DNA from: Chitinophaga sp. sic0106
GTDB taxonomy: Bacteria > Bacteroidota > Bacteroidia > Chitinophagales > Chitinophagaceae
DNA length: 64,000 bases
Direction of reading: 5' to 3'
Assembly (NCBI RefSeq): GCF_019219075.1
Contig: NZ_JAHUWJ010000003.1
Span: 310,001-374,000 of the forward strand
This document shows positions 46,555 through 54,673 of the stretch, in pieces. The position numbers and the translations under genes are program-made. The notes below the pieces were generated by a model. That model ran no database searches and was not told where the DNA came from. It worked only from the letters and a program-made list of their open reading frames with translations. Position 1 is the stretch's first letter. Each line of letters starts with the position of its first letter.

Positions 46555-47118
46555 TTAGCAGGACTTGACCACTACGGTCAGGAGTAAACGAAGTTTACCT
46601 GCCAGGTAGAAACTAAATATATCAGGACGTAAATCAAAGTAACTAATTACCTGATCGTCGTGATCCAAAAAACTGATGCGGTATAATTTCACCAGCCGGT
46701 GTACGGATACATGCGTAAGCGTTACCTGCTGCACTGCGGCAAAAGGGATTTCGCATGCATGGGGGGTATTATAAAACGGATGTAGCCGTTGCAGCCTGAA
46801 AACCTTTGCTTTCAGGTCTATATCCACATATTGTTGTCCTACGGTTACCAGGTAGAAATCGCGACCGGTGAGTATACAAAACAGCAGTACCAGTGGTGGT
46901 GCCAGCCAGGAGTCGAGCCCATAGTAAAGTACATAGGCTCCATATGCCAGCGGCACAAAATAGAGTACCATCCATACTGCTTTTACAAATAATCGCTCAT
47001 CACCCAGTGGCCGGATGAGGACAGTATCAGGGAGTACTTCCAGGAAATTACCTGCACGGGAGTGAGCTGCCAGTTGTCGCAGGCCGTTGATGGTGCGCTG
47101 TAGTCGTGGTAGTGGCAT
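46555..47118 (-). CDS. hypothetical two-helix membrane protein
   Basis: This 187-residue protein has two membrane helices close together at about 48-66 (WMVLYFVPLAYGAYVLYY) and 71-84 (APPLVLLFCIL). The C-terminal half is beta-rich (YVDIDLKAKVFRLQRLHPFY, ACEIPFAAVQQVTLTHVSVH, LYRISFLDHDDQVISYFDLR) and recalls a PH-like domain behind a membrane anchor. I do not recognise a named family. It is divergent from the DoxX gene by 126 bp. It ends in a cysteine (KSC). Confidence 0.65.
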   Translation of the reverse strand: MPLPRLQRTINGLRQLAAHSRAGNFLEVLPDTVLIRPLGDERLFVKAVWMVLYFVPLAYGAYVLYYGLDSWLAPPLVLLFCILTGRDFYLVTVGQQYVDIDLKAKVFRLQRLHPFYNTPHACEIPFAAVQQVTLTHVSVHRLVKLYRISFLDHDDQVISYFDLRPDIFSFYLAGKLRLLLTVVVKSC

Positions 47119-47244
47119 ATGCTTGGGGTTTAGTGGAACAGCGGAAATACGATTGCTATAAATTACGACAAGTCACTGCATTTTAACGGGAGTGCCGGCA
47201 TATGAAAAAAAATATATCTTTAATACTTGTTTTATCAATTTACT

Positions 47245-47697
47245 ATGAAACCACTTATTGTTCTGATCGTTACTTTTTTGTTAGCCCTGGTGGCATTACA
47301 TTTCTTCCACGGCGGGTATGAATGGGCTTTTGCCGGTCGTATAGCCATGGCCGTCATGTTGTTTTTTACGGCCAGCGCTCATTTTGCTTTTACCAGGGGT
47401 ATGGAGATGATGATGCCGCCCGGCATACCGTTTAAGAAAGGGCTCGTTTATCTGACGGGGATATTGGAAATTTTGGGCGGCATCGGCCTGCTGATTTCCG
47501 GATGGATGCACCTGACAGGCATCTGCCTGATTGTATTCTTCCTGGCAGTGTTGCCGGCTAATATATATGCAGCGCTGAAGCAGGTGGATTACCAGAAAGG
47601 TACCCACCAGGGTAATGGCATCAGTTACCTCTGGTTCAGGATTCCGTTGCAGGTACTGTTTATCTTATGGGTTTATTTCAGTGCGGTGGCGGTATAG
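47245..47697 (+). CDS. DoxX-family small membrane protein
   Basis: The protein has 150 residues from the ATG at 47245; a TTG six codons earlier is in frame but unlikely. It has four membrane helices (LIVLIVTFLLALVALHFF, GRIAMAVMLFFTASAHFAF, GLVYLTGILEILGGIGLLIS, LTGICLIVFFLAVLPANIYA) and a final helix, with the DoxX-like GMEMMMPP and ILEILGGIGLL motifs. DoxX-like proteins are found with redox and thiol stress functions, but this subgroup has no fixed role. It converges on the next gene with only 2 bp between stop codons. Confidence 0.85.
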   Translation: MKPLIVLIVTFLLALVALHFFHGGYEWAFAGRIAMAVMLFFTASAHFAFTRGMEMMMPPGIPFKKGLVYLTGILEILGGIGLLISGWMHLTGICLIVFFLAVLPANIYAALKQVDYQKGTHQGNGISYLWFRIPLQVLFILWVYFSAVAV

Positions 47698-47699
47698 TT

Positions 47700-48581
47700 T
47701 TACAGCCATCTCTTCTTTCCAAAAGCATAGGAAACGGTCAGCGACGGACCGTTGTATCCCCATTTGAGTTTGCCCTGCAGGTGTTCGCGGGTAGCATCCA
47801 CATTAAAGTTAAATCCGGTATAACCGATGGCTGCTTCCAGGCGCGGAATAATGCGGTAACTCACCATCAGGTTCCCGCTAAGGATACGACCTTCAATATC
47901 ATCGATGGTAAGCTTCAGCCAGCTGAACTCACCGTTAACGGCTATACGATCAGTGATGGCATATCCGCCCCACAGACCCACATCCGGTAGTGGTGCTGTG
48001 ATAGAGAACCGTTCTGTCCTGCTGTTGATGTTATTGCCAGCCAGTTCCATACCAATGCCGAGGCCAACCATGTGAGCACCTACCAATACACCTACTTCAT
48101 ATTTTGAACTTTGCAGAAAAGCAAAGCCGTAGGAAATGCGGTAGATGTCGGTATTAAACCAGGCATGAACGGAGGAGTTAATGTTGTAAATCTGGTCGCC
48201 GAATTGAATATCTTTTTTCAGGGTATAGTCAGATGTACGGCGTATGCTCGCAAATTTGAAATCCAGCCGTGACCTCCTGGAGATACGCCATTGGAAATCT
48301 CCAATAAAAGTGGCTGTATTTTTATTGAATCCCAGGTCATCCTCAAAGTTGATGTTGGTGCCGGTGGTGCCGGCGGCATTTTCCAGTGTTACATCGGTGT
48401 TGTTCACTACAAAAAACAGCCCTGCAGTAACTTTGAAGCGTTGTACAAACCAGGGGGCCTGGTGCTGGTATTCTGGAGGGTTCTGGCTAACGGTCATGGC
48501 GGGATTGGGTTCCTGTGCGGATATGTTTCCGCTAACGAGCAATAGGGCAGTTAATCCTGCGTAAAGCAACAGCGTTTTCAT
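47700..48581 (-). CDS. outer-membrane beta-barrel protein, hypothetical
   Basis: The protein has 293 residues from the ATG at 48581, where the signal peptide starts (LLLYAGLTALLLVSGNISAQ); the longer frame upstream begins at a GTG inside a hairpin element. Alternating hydrophobic strands run through the whole protein (FIGDFQWRISRRSRLDFKFA, IYRISYGFAFLQSSKYEVGV, IPRLEAAIGYTGFNFNVDA), and the last residues SYAFGKKRWL fit a barrel end. It is probably an outer-membrane barrel of unknown role. It is downstream of the PepSY-like gene, separated by a double hairpin. Confidence 0.78.
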   Translation of the reverse strand: MKTLLLYAGLTALLLVSGNISAQEPNPAMTVSQNPPEYQHQAPWFVQRFKVTAGLFFVVNNTDVTLENAAGTTGTNINFEDDLGFNKNTATFIGDFQWRISRRSRLDFKFASIRRTSDYTLKKDIQFGDQIYNINSSVHAWFNTDIYRISYGFAFLQSSKYEVGVLVGAHMVGLGIGMELAGNNINSRTERFSITAPLPDVGLWGGYAITDRIAVNGEFSWLKLTIDDIEGRILSGNLMVSYRIIPRLEAAIGYTGFNFNVDATREHLQGKLKWGYNGPSLTVSYAFGKKRWL

Positions 48582-48596
48582 AAGATACGATGGTTT

Positions 48597-48666
48597 TGAA
48601 AATGCCCACGCCTTCGGCGCGGGCATTTTCATTTGTTGAAGTGCCGCAGGCACTTCAACAAATGAA
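48597..48666. repeat. tandem long-stem hairpin pair, 16-bp stems with 3-base loops
   Basis: Hairpin 1: 48597-48612 pairs with 48616-48631 (loop TTC) with one A-C mismatch. Hairpin 2: 48628-48645 pairs perfectly with 48649-48666 (loop GCA). They share a few bases, so they compete at the junction. The element fills the gap between the PepSY-like stop and the next start. On the minus strand the mismatch becomes a U-G wobble, so that RNA pairs fully. Confidence 0.85.
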
Positions 48667-48673
48667 TGAATAG

Positions 48674-49216
48674 TTACTTAGATTTAATAAACGAACCATT
48701 TTTATCAAAGAACAAACGTTTGGTATCTTTTGCTTTTGCAATAGTCACCTCCCAGTCTGCATTGATTTTAGTAGGCTCTATAAATCTTTTTACTTTGTCT
48801 TTGGTAATATTATACCCTTTATAGTTTGTGACAATATAGGTAGTGATGGTGCGGGGCAGCGCTACGTTTGTAGCTACTTCATTGGCCCGGATAAGGTTAC
48901 CTTTTTTATCGTACAGTGCCTCCAGGTTCATCCCGGTACCGGAAAGATACAGCGTATAATACTGCTCGTCGCCAGTAGGTTTTTGGAGTTCGTCTATCTC
49001 CCAGTCTTTCTTATAGGTTTTGGTAGGAATTTTCACAATGTCTTTCAAATTTGCACTGGGAAATTTCTTTTTGTAAGCTGCTACTACTTCAGGTGGCAGC
49101 TGATCGGATTTAATACGCTCTGCTTTCAACAGGGTTTCCTGATCCTGTGCGGTGGCACCGAGCGCAACTGCCACCAGTAACATAACAAGAGTGAAACCTT
49201 TTTTCAACGTTTTCAT
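48674..49216 (-). CDS. secreted PepSY-like (beta-lactamase-inhibitor-like) protein
   Basis: This 180-residue protein has a signal peptide (LVMLLVAVALGATAQD). It has two PepSY-like modules, at about 35-105 (LPPEVVAAYKKKFPSANLKD) and about 115-180 (LPRTITTYIVTNYKGYNITK, WEVTIAKAKDTKRLFFDKNG). This is the PF11396-type pattern common in Bacteroidota. Such proteins are periplasmic or secreted, with no defined reaction. The gene lies 47 bp after the 49264 barrel gene (all minus), so weak co-transcription is possible. Confidence 0.8.
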   Translation of the reverse strand: MKTLKKGFTLVMLLVAVALGATAQDQETLLKAERIKSDQLPPEVVAAYKKKFPSANLKDIVKIPTKTYKKDWEIDELQKPTGDEQYYTLYLSGTGMNLEALYDKKGNLIRANEVATNVALPRTITTYIVTNYKGYNITKDKVKRFIEPTKINADWEVTIAKAKDTKRLFFDKNGSFIKSK

Positions 49217-49263
49217 ACTAGTAGGATTTAAGATGAATGAATGGTATTATTTAAACGTTTTTT

Positions 49264-49959
49264 TTAGTGTGCCCCGATGGGAATCCCTACTGCCACCAGG
49301 AACTGGCGGTTCTTACCCTGCATATCGCCCTTGTAAATATTGGCCAACCCCAGGTTATACTGCGCGTTAAGCCGGATGCCTTTGCCTTTCATGAGCGTAT
49401 ATTGCACATCGAAGGTGGCTCCCCCGTCGATCCGGTGAATATCATCTTTGGCATTGTAGGTATAACTAAGTTTACCGTTATCCGTTCCCTTTTCATAGAT
49501 ATCTTTTGCCACGGTGCGGATAGCACCATAAGGCCCAACAGCGATCCCGAATGAGGGAGTAAAGCGATAACGTATCATTGGCGAAAATGACATGTACACA
49601 ATTTTCCGTGTAAACTCTTCTCCCACCAGTTCCGGTGCATCCGGCGCCTTGAAGGAATTGTCGTAGTAAATCGCGTTAGCTCCTTTGGGTGATTTCATAA
49701 TAATATCCATGGCCAGCTGCCATTTACCTTTCAGGTCGTAGGTGGTATAGGCGCCGATGGCGAAGCCATAGCGCGGCTGCTGGCCGCTGGCATTCTCCAG
49801 GTAACTACCGGAGGCTCCTACTATGATGCCTACGTGTAACCTGGTGGAAGTTATTTTTTTTCCGAAGAGCAGCGCAATCAGTGCCTGGCCTGAAACTGCG
49901 GGCACTGTCATGAAAAATGATACAATCGTTAACAGAACAGTTGTCTTTATCTTACCCAT
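49264..49959 (-). CDS. outer-membrane beta-barrel protein, hypothetical
   Basis: The protein has 231 residues from the ATG at 49959 (signal TTVLLTIVSFFMTVPAVSGQ); an in-frame ATG ten codons earlier (49989) is possible but would overlap the upstream gene more. Beta-strand patterns (HVGIIVGASGSYLENASGQQ, YMSFSPMIRYRFTPSFGIAV, YTLMKGKGIRLNAQYNLGLA) suggest a small barrel. It overlaps the 3' end of the BamA-like gene by 13 bp, so the two are probably co-translated and act together. No specific family was recognised. Confidence 0.75.
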   Translation of the reverse strand: MGKIKTTVLLTIVSFFMTVPAVSGQALIALLFGKKITSTRLHVGIIVGASGSYLENASGQQPRYGFAIGAYTTYDLKGKWQLAMDIIMKSPKGANAIYYDNSFKAPDAPELVGEEFTRKIVYMSFSPMIRYRFTPSFGIAVGPYGAIRTVAKDIYEKGTDNGKLSYTYNAKDDIHRIDGGATFDVQYTLMKGKGIRLNAQYNLGLANIYKGDMQGKNRQFLVAVGIPIGAH

Positions 49960-51143
49960 GAGGAACCAAATTGAACGTAAAAACCCCATTGTTCAGGGCC
50001 TCTGGCTACATCAGCGCCCATATACAAACCAAATTTTCTTGCTAATAAATACCTGAACCCGGTACCGTAATTATAATTCCAGGCTGCAGAACCAAAGTCG
50101 GCATAATCGTCAAATGCCTTGCCTACCCCGGTGAAAAATACGGCACTCCACCTGCTGAATACATTCCATCGTTGTTCGGTTTCAACCACGGCAATTGTAT
50201 TGCCCTGGTATCTTCCGCGAGGTATACCTCTGAGGTCTATAGACGGTTTAAAGTAAAATGGGATGTCCCCGATTACCTGCTGGTAGTCGGCGCGCAGGCC
50301 AGATACCCATTTATTTCTTTTACCAATAGGAATATAATCAAAGACAAAGCCACTGAGGTGCGTGTATTCCATGTCACTGCCAAAAACATTATAAGAAAAA
50401 TTCCCGTCTATATGCATTTTGATGCCTTTGTTCGGCGTAAACATATTGTCCCGGTTGTCAAACTCGATCAGGAGCCCTGGCATGCTGGTTAAATTCTTAA
50501 ACTCCTTCGGTTTAAACAAGGAATCGGGCAATACCGGATCGGTTAACCGGGCCTTTGTGGATACAAAAGTGTATTGCACCCCCCCCAGCCAGTTACTGTA
50601 TCCTAATTGCTTTCTTAACCGCAGGAATGCCGGAATGCTTTTAATATTAGTACCATACTTAACCTCTCCCAGCAGCGGTAAAGTTTTATAAAAATTTAGA
50701 TTTAAGTCGGCATATCCTGCAAAAATGGCGTAGCGCAATCCCCATTTCACCACAGTACCCGTGCGGAAAGCCGCTGCACCCCAGCTTTTACTATCTGTGT
50801 AGAAGCCGGCGGCCCCTGTAATATCCGGACGGATTGGTGCCAGCTGCTTTTGCCCGGGCGCATAAACAGGTTGCTCATGCTTATGTAAAGCAATAGGCGC
50901 GAGCATGCCACCAAAGCCAAGCGCAGGCTCGGTAATGATGTTAGGAACCGGGATTACACCATGGGCATTTATGATCCAATCGCTAAAATCAATCGCATTA
51001 TCCAGCGAGTCCCTGAGCGAAAATTTCCATTTTTCCTTGGTTCTGGAACTATCCTGACCAAAAGTTGGAATGCATACGCCGGATAGCAATATGGTTAACT
51101 GCACAGCAGCCAGGATACGGATAAGAAAGCATGACGTATTCAT
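49947..51143 (-). CDS. BamA/TamA-like surface-antigen (bacterial surface antigen) barrel protein
   Basis: The protein has 398 residues from the ATG at 51143; an upstream GTG start lacks a signal peptide. The signal is AVQLTILLSGVCIPTFGQ. The body resembles the Bac_surface_Ag 16-strand barrel: GLLIEFDNRDNMFTPNKGIK, SGLRADYQQVIGD, LRGIPRGRYQGNTIAVVETE, WSAVFFTGVGKAFDDY and GTGFRYLLARKFGLYMGADV. It has no POTRA repeats before the barrel, so it is not BamA itself. It could be an outer-membrane transporter or enzyme of the patatin/TamA-like group; the role is unknown. Confidence 0.8.
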   Translation of the reverse strand: MNTSCFLIRILAAVQLTILLSGVCIPTFGQDSSRTKEKWKFSLRDSLDNAIDFSDWIINAHGVIPVPNIITEPALGFGGMLAPIALHKHEQPVYAPGQKQLAPIRPDITGAAGFYTDSKSWGAAAFRTGTVVKWGLRYAIFAGYADLNLNFYKTLPLLGEVKYGTNIKSIPAFLRLRKQLGYSNWLGGVQYTFVSTKARLTDPVLPDSLFKPKEFKNLTSMPGLLIEFDNRDNMFTPNKGIKMHIDGNFSYNVFGSDMEYTHLSGFVFDYIPIGKRNKWVSGLRADYQQVIGDIPFYFKPSIDLRGIPRGRYQGNTIAVVETEQRWNVFSRWSAVFFTGVGKAFDDYADFGSAAWNYNYGTGFRYLLARKFGLYMGADVARGPEQWGFYVQFGSSWVR

Positions 51144-51462
51144 GTAACGGATATTCTTTTTCGTATGAATCCGGGAATCGACTGATGAGTTGCAGAAATT
51201 TATGCTATAGGTAAACAATAAACAGTCCTGACACACAAATAGTTTTGGTTGGGATAAAAAATTATCTTCAATCGTAATAATTTTTTTATTTGTTTGAACT
51301 TTTTCAATTTGAGGCCGTTATATCCTTCATATAACCACTTCGAAAAGAAGAAGAATTAGCAAAACCTGTCCTAAGCATAGCAGCATTGTCATCATCTCCA
51401 TTACAGGTCCTCCTGTTTACGTTACGTATTGTATAATATATTGGAAAAATAAAATTGTCGCT
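51144..51462. other. 319-bp divergent intergenic region
   Basis: This AT-rich gap lies between the BamA-like gene (minus) and the DUF4136 gene (plus) and must carry both promoters. I found no exact TAnnTTTG in either useful orientation; TATTTGTTTG near 51288 and TATAATATATTGG near 51433 are only partial matches. No hairpin or open frame of note. Confidence 0.5.
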
Positions 51463-52086
51463 ATGAAAAGACTAACAGTACTCCTTTTACTGGGACTGGG
51501 TCTGTTTGCTTCCTGCCGTAAGGAGCCGGACCTTTCCAAGCTTTCCTCCAATTTTGTGGTACAAACTGACAAAGACCCCGCCGCTCAGTTTACGTCCTAC
51601 AAAACTTATTACATTTCTGATACGATTGCTTACCTGTCTACCAATAAGAATGACTCAATTCTTGTAGGAGATGGAGCAAAACAGATTGTAAATACGATTA
51701 AAGACAACCTGAATGCGAGGGGGTACACCTTTGTGCCCAAGTCAGCAAAACCGGATCTGGGGATTAATACTGTTGCCGTTAAAGATGTATACGTAGGCGT
51801 GGTATACCCTGGCTGGTGGTGGGGCTATCCTGGTTATTGGGACCCTTGGTACTGGGGCTGGTACTATCCATATTATTATCCGTGGGCAACTGCTTACTCC
51901 ATTACTACAGGCAGTGTAATTGTGGAAATGATAGATGTAAAAAATGCATCTGCTGAGCAGAAATTCAATGTACTATGGACGGTAAATCTTAATGGTGCGC
52001 TGGGTTCTGATGCCACCAACATACAGCGTGCGGTTGATGGTATCAACCAGGCATTTGTACAGTCACCTTATGTTAAAGCCCAATAG
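51463..52086 (+). CDS. DUF4136-family lipoprotein with aromatic-rich segment
   Basis: This 207-residue lipoprotein has lipobox LFASC (cysteine 19). The DUF4136 layout is clear: DPAAQFTSYKTYYI near the start, IVNTIKDNLNARGYTF, then SVIVEMIDVKNASAEQKFNV followed by LWTVNLNGALG and a C-terminal NQAFVQSPYV. At about 110-145 there is a strongly aromatic segment with many W, Y, G and P residues (WWWGYPGYWDPWYWGWYYP). DUF4136 lipoproteins are envelope proteins of unknown role. It is followed 20 bp later by a barrel gene on the same strand. A second DUF4136 gene lies at 53010 on the other strand. Confidence 0.88.
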   Translation: MKRLTVLLLLGLGLFASCRKEPDLSKLSSNFVVQTDKDPAAQFTSYKTYYISDTIAYLSTNKNDSILVGDGAKQIVNTIKDNLNARGYTFVPKSAKPDLGINTVAVKDVYVGVVYPGWWWGYPGYWDPWYWGWYYPYYYPWATAYSITTGSVIVEMIDVKNASAEQKFNVLWTVNLNGALGSDATNIQRAVDGINQAFVQSPYVKAQ

Positions 52087-52106
52087 TTCACACCAAAATG
52101 ATTCTT

Positions 52107-52727
52107 ATGAAAAAATATATTCTCCTGGGTGCTATACTGTTGACCTCTGGCTTAAGTGCAATTGCGCAGAGCAATAATAAAATGACCAATCTGTTTGGTC
52201 TGTCATGGGAGATCAGTATACCCACCAATAACGAGTTTCTCGATAAAACCAGTCTCGCCGGCGGCAGATTCGAGTACAGACATTTCTTAAAAAGTGCACC
52301 GGTATCTTTTGGTTTGGGTTTAAGCTGGAACTCTTACGAGCAGTACACCCCTACCCAAACGGTATATTATAAAGACGGCAATTCCGCTATCACTACCGAT
52401 ATGGACAGAGTTATCTATACTGTACCGGTAACAGCTACCGCACACTACTACTTCAACAGCTGGAAACCGGTAATGCCTTACGTTGGCGTAGGACTGGGAG
52501 CCATGTATGCGGAACAAACGATCTACTACAACATCTTCGAGGATAACACTTACGGATGGGGATTTGTAGTACGGCCTGAAGTAGGCGTATTAATCAGACC
52601 AAACAACGGCAACTGGGGTATCCTCGCAGGAGCACACTACCAGTATGCTACCAATAAAAATGATTTGTTCGATCAGAACAGCCTGAAAAGCTTCGGCTTT
52701 AATGTGGGGTTCTTCCTCAGCAGGTAA
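52107..52727 (+). CDS. outer-membrane beta-barrel protein next to DUF4136 gene
   Basis: The protein has 206 residues from the ATG at 52107 (signal KKYILLGAILLTSGLSAIAQ); an ATG three codons earlier is possible. It reads as an 8-strand OmpW/OmpA-like barrel with SWEISIPTNNEFL, GGRFEYRHFLKSAPVSFGLG, PVTATAHYYFNSWKPVMPYV, GVGLGAMYAEQT and GFNVGFFLSR at the end. It probably forms a two-gene unit with the DUF4136 lipoprotein and ends in an intrinsic terminator. Confidence 0.82.
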   Translation: MKKYILLGAILLTSGLSAIAQSNNKMTNLFGLSWEISIPTNNEFLDKTSLAGGRFEYRHFLKSAPVSFGLGLSWNSYEQYTPTQTVYYKDGNSAITTDMDRVIYTVPVTATAHYYFNSWKPVMPYVGVGLGAMYAEQTIYYNIFEDNTYGWGFVVRPEVGVLIRPNNGNWGILAGAHYQYATNKNDLFDQNSLKSFGFNVGFFLSR

Positions 52728-52764
52728 AGATTTGATGATTGCTAATTTGTTTATGCTTAGGAAC

Positions 52765-52795
52765 GGCCGTGTCTTTTTTAAGACATGGCCTTTTT
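52765..52795 (+). terminator. intrinsic terminator after the barrel gene
   Basis: GGCCGTGTCTT (52765-52775) pairs with AAGACATGGCC (52780-52790), including one G-U wobble, around TTTT, and TTTTT follows. It starts 38 bases after the stop. Confidence 0.9.
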
Positions 52796-52862
52796 GTTTC
52801 CCGCAAAGCAGTATAAGAAGCAAAATAACTAAGACTTGTGGTTTGATGCCAGGTAAGATCTG

Positions 52863-52935
52863 GTGGAGATCCGTCGCCAGCGGCGAGGGATCTCCACGCA
52901 TAATAGGACGACCGAAGGTCGTCCTATTATGCGTG
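52863..52935. repeat. tandem long-stem hairpin pair between two terminators
   Basis: Hairpin 1: 52863-52878 pairs with 52882-52897 (loop AGC), 16 bp with one G-G mismatch. Hairpin 2: 52895-52913 pairs perfectly with 52917-52935 (loop GAA), 19 bp. The geometry matches the pair at 48597. It lies between a plus-strand terminator (52765) and a minus-strand terminator (52953), so neither converging gene needs it. Confidence 0.85.
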
Positions 52936-52952
52936 CAAAAAACAAAGCCATT

Positions 52953-52987
52953 AAAAAAGGTGACCTTCCTTTCGGAAGATCACCTTT
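52953..52987 (-). terminator. intrinsic terminator after the second DUF4136 gene
   Basis: On the minus strand a stem (52976-52987 with 52956-52967, extended by two inner C-G pairs) with one U-G wobble is followed by TTTTTT. It starts 23 bases after the stop of the DUF4136 gene. Confidence 0.9.
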
Positions 52988-53009
52988 ACTATTTAACCTA
53001 TTCACCAAC

Positions 53010-53579
53010 TTACATTTTCTTAGGGAAGCTTTCCATAATCTTGCTTACTGCTTCCGGAATTTTGGTATCAGGATCTTTGATAGGGCCATCAATCTGGCTA
53101 TTACCTACTCCCTGCCATAGCAGTTTACGATCACTTCTGTCTACCACGTCGATGATCAGCGAACCATCAATGTATTTATCTACGTTGTAGGTGGTATTGC
53201 TACTGGCCATACCCATACCGCCACCCCAGTAACCATAAGGACGGTAGAAGCCACCATATCCGTAGTAATCCGTATTAGCAGTTACGCTTTGGCCTTGCTT
53301 AGCCACGGTAATAGGATTTACCAGCAGATCAGCCGTGCTGGTATCAGCCTGGGTGTAACCTTTGGCAGTCATGGCAGCGATAATACCCTGATCAACGCGG
53401 TTACGGTTTAGTTCACTGACAGATGCTCTGGCATTCCCACGTGTACCCGGGTTGTACACCGCGAATGTTTTATAGTTTGTGAAATTAGCCTGACTATTGA
53501 CATCATGCGTCACTTTCAGGGTTGGACCGCAGGCAGCCATTGCCAGCAGCGGGAATGCGAAAATGAGTAGCCTTTTCAT
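53010..53579 (-). CDS. DUF4136-family lipoprotein (second)
   Basis: The protein has 189 residues from the ATG at 53579 (signal LLIFAFPLLAMAACGP, lipid cysteine 16); an ATG at 53612 would put extra polar residues before the signal. DUF4136 features: SQANFTNYKTFAVYN, RVDQGIIAAMTAKGYTQADT, DGSLIIDVVDRSDRKLLWQG and EAVSKIMESFPKK. It also has a G/Y-rich patch (DYYGYGGFYRPYGYWGGGMG), weaker than in the 51463 paralogue. Function unknown. It follows the DUF481 gene by 41 bp on the same strand and ends in its own terminator. Confidence 0.88.
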   Translation of the reverse strand: MKRLLIFAFPLLAMAACGPTLKVTHDVNSQANFTNYKTFAVYNPGTRGNARASVSELNRNRVDQGIIAAMTAKGYTQADTSTADLLVNPITVAKQGQSVTANTDYYGYGGFYRPYGYWGGGMGMASSNTTYNVDKYIDGSLIIDVVDRSDRKLLWQGVGNSQIDGPIKDPDTKIPEAVSKIMESFPKKM

Positions 53580-53620
53580 ATTATATGTTTTATTGAATGG
53601 ATACTGAATCATAGTGGTAA

Positions 53621-54673
53621 TTAAAATGAATAACCGATACTGAACACCGTGCCGTAATCCACCTTTTGCGCATCCACATTCGGAGGCTTAGTGTCGTAGT
53701 CCACATATACCTGCACATTGGCACTCAGGTGCGAAATAATTTTCCAATACAGTGTAACGTTCTGGTCTAAACGAAAACGTCCTTTGTCTGTCAGACTGAA
53801 ATACATTCCGTTTGAAAATTGCAGCTTGATTTCCGGCTTTCCCAGCCTATACAGATAGTAACTCACGAAAACCGGAATTTCGGCAGTAATGGATTTTCCT
53901 CTGTTGGTTGTATCCGTGCTATATTCCTTTTGACCAGAGATACCAGATGCTACCCTCAGATCATGCCTTCTGTTCTTTAACACGATGGGACCTACGGCTT
54001 CTGCAATCTGGTAACGCGCATTCAAACCTAATTCGGTACTACGCTGATACTGGGCATTGGTGATAGCGAACAAGCGTTTCCAAAACTCGAAATAACCCTG
54101 CAACGCCAGGTCCGCCTTCTCTATACCTCTGTATCCCTCATCCATGGTATACATCAGATCGCCGGTGGTAACAAATAACCATTTGCGGGTACTGTAGGTC
54201 ATACTGTGACTTTCATTAATACGCCCGATATTACTGGAACGGGAGTACGAATAGCCTAAACTTGCATTCCCGTCTAACCTTGTCCAGAAGCGCTGATCCA
54301 GATTTTCAATCTGGTCCAGGTCCTGGATAGCGAGTGCAATGGTATCAGTCTTACCAACCACCCTTACCCATCCGGGCGAAATGCCATGTAACAGAATGCC
54401 CACATATCGTAAGGTTTGCACTGTTTCTATCAGGTATTCCTTCCTTCGTGCGGCGATGTATTTAATATCTCTCAGCTTGATGGTGACAAGATCACCCAAT
54501 TTATCGCCATCAAAAGTGAGCTCTCCTCTTTGTATCTGCTTTAGCTTACCGGTAATCTTATCACCATTATACAATTCAATCTCATCCAGAACGTCAGGTT
54601 CCAGGTGTTGCGCCATAGCTTGCCAGCCGCTGCACAACAGGAGTATCGTGACTAACCATTTTACCAGCGCCAT
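53621..54673 (-). CDS. DUF481-like outer-membrane protein
   Basis: This 350-residue protein has a signal peptide (LVTILLLCSGWQAMAQ). It begins with an LSm/SH3-like strand module (IELYNGDKITGKLKQIQRGE, LVTIKLRDIKYIAARRKEYL) and continues as a DUF481-type beta-barrel (NASLGYSYSRSSNIGRINES, FEFWKRLFAITNAQYQRSTE, KIISHLSANVQVYVDYD) ending in GTVFSIGYSF. DUF481 proteins are putative salt- or alkali-induced outer-membrane proteins. The gene's first 13 bp overlap the end of the next gene upstream, showing coupled translation with it. Confidence 0.85.
   Translation of the reverse strand: MALVKWLVTILLLCSGWQAMAQHLEPDVLDEIELYNGDKITGKLKQIQRGELTFDGDKLGDLVTIKLRDIKYIAARRKEYLIETVQTLRYVGILLHGISPGWVRVVGKTDTIALAIQDLDQIENLDQRFWTRLDGNASLGYSYSRSSNIGRINESHSMTYSTRKWLFVTTGDLMYTMDEGYRGIEKADLALQGYFEFWKRLFAITNAQYQRSTELGLNARYQIAEAVGPIVLKNRRHDLRVASGISGQKEYSTDTTNRGKSITAEIPVFVSYYLYRLGKPEIKLQFSNGMYFSLTDKGRFRLDQNVTLYWKIISHLSANVQVYVDYDTKPPNVDAQKVDYGTVFSIGYSF

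Noticed and set aside
48582..48653. Upstream extension of the 47700 barrel protein (24 more residues)
   Set aside because: It begins at a GTG inside a perfect hairpin and precedes the real signal peptide.
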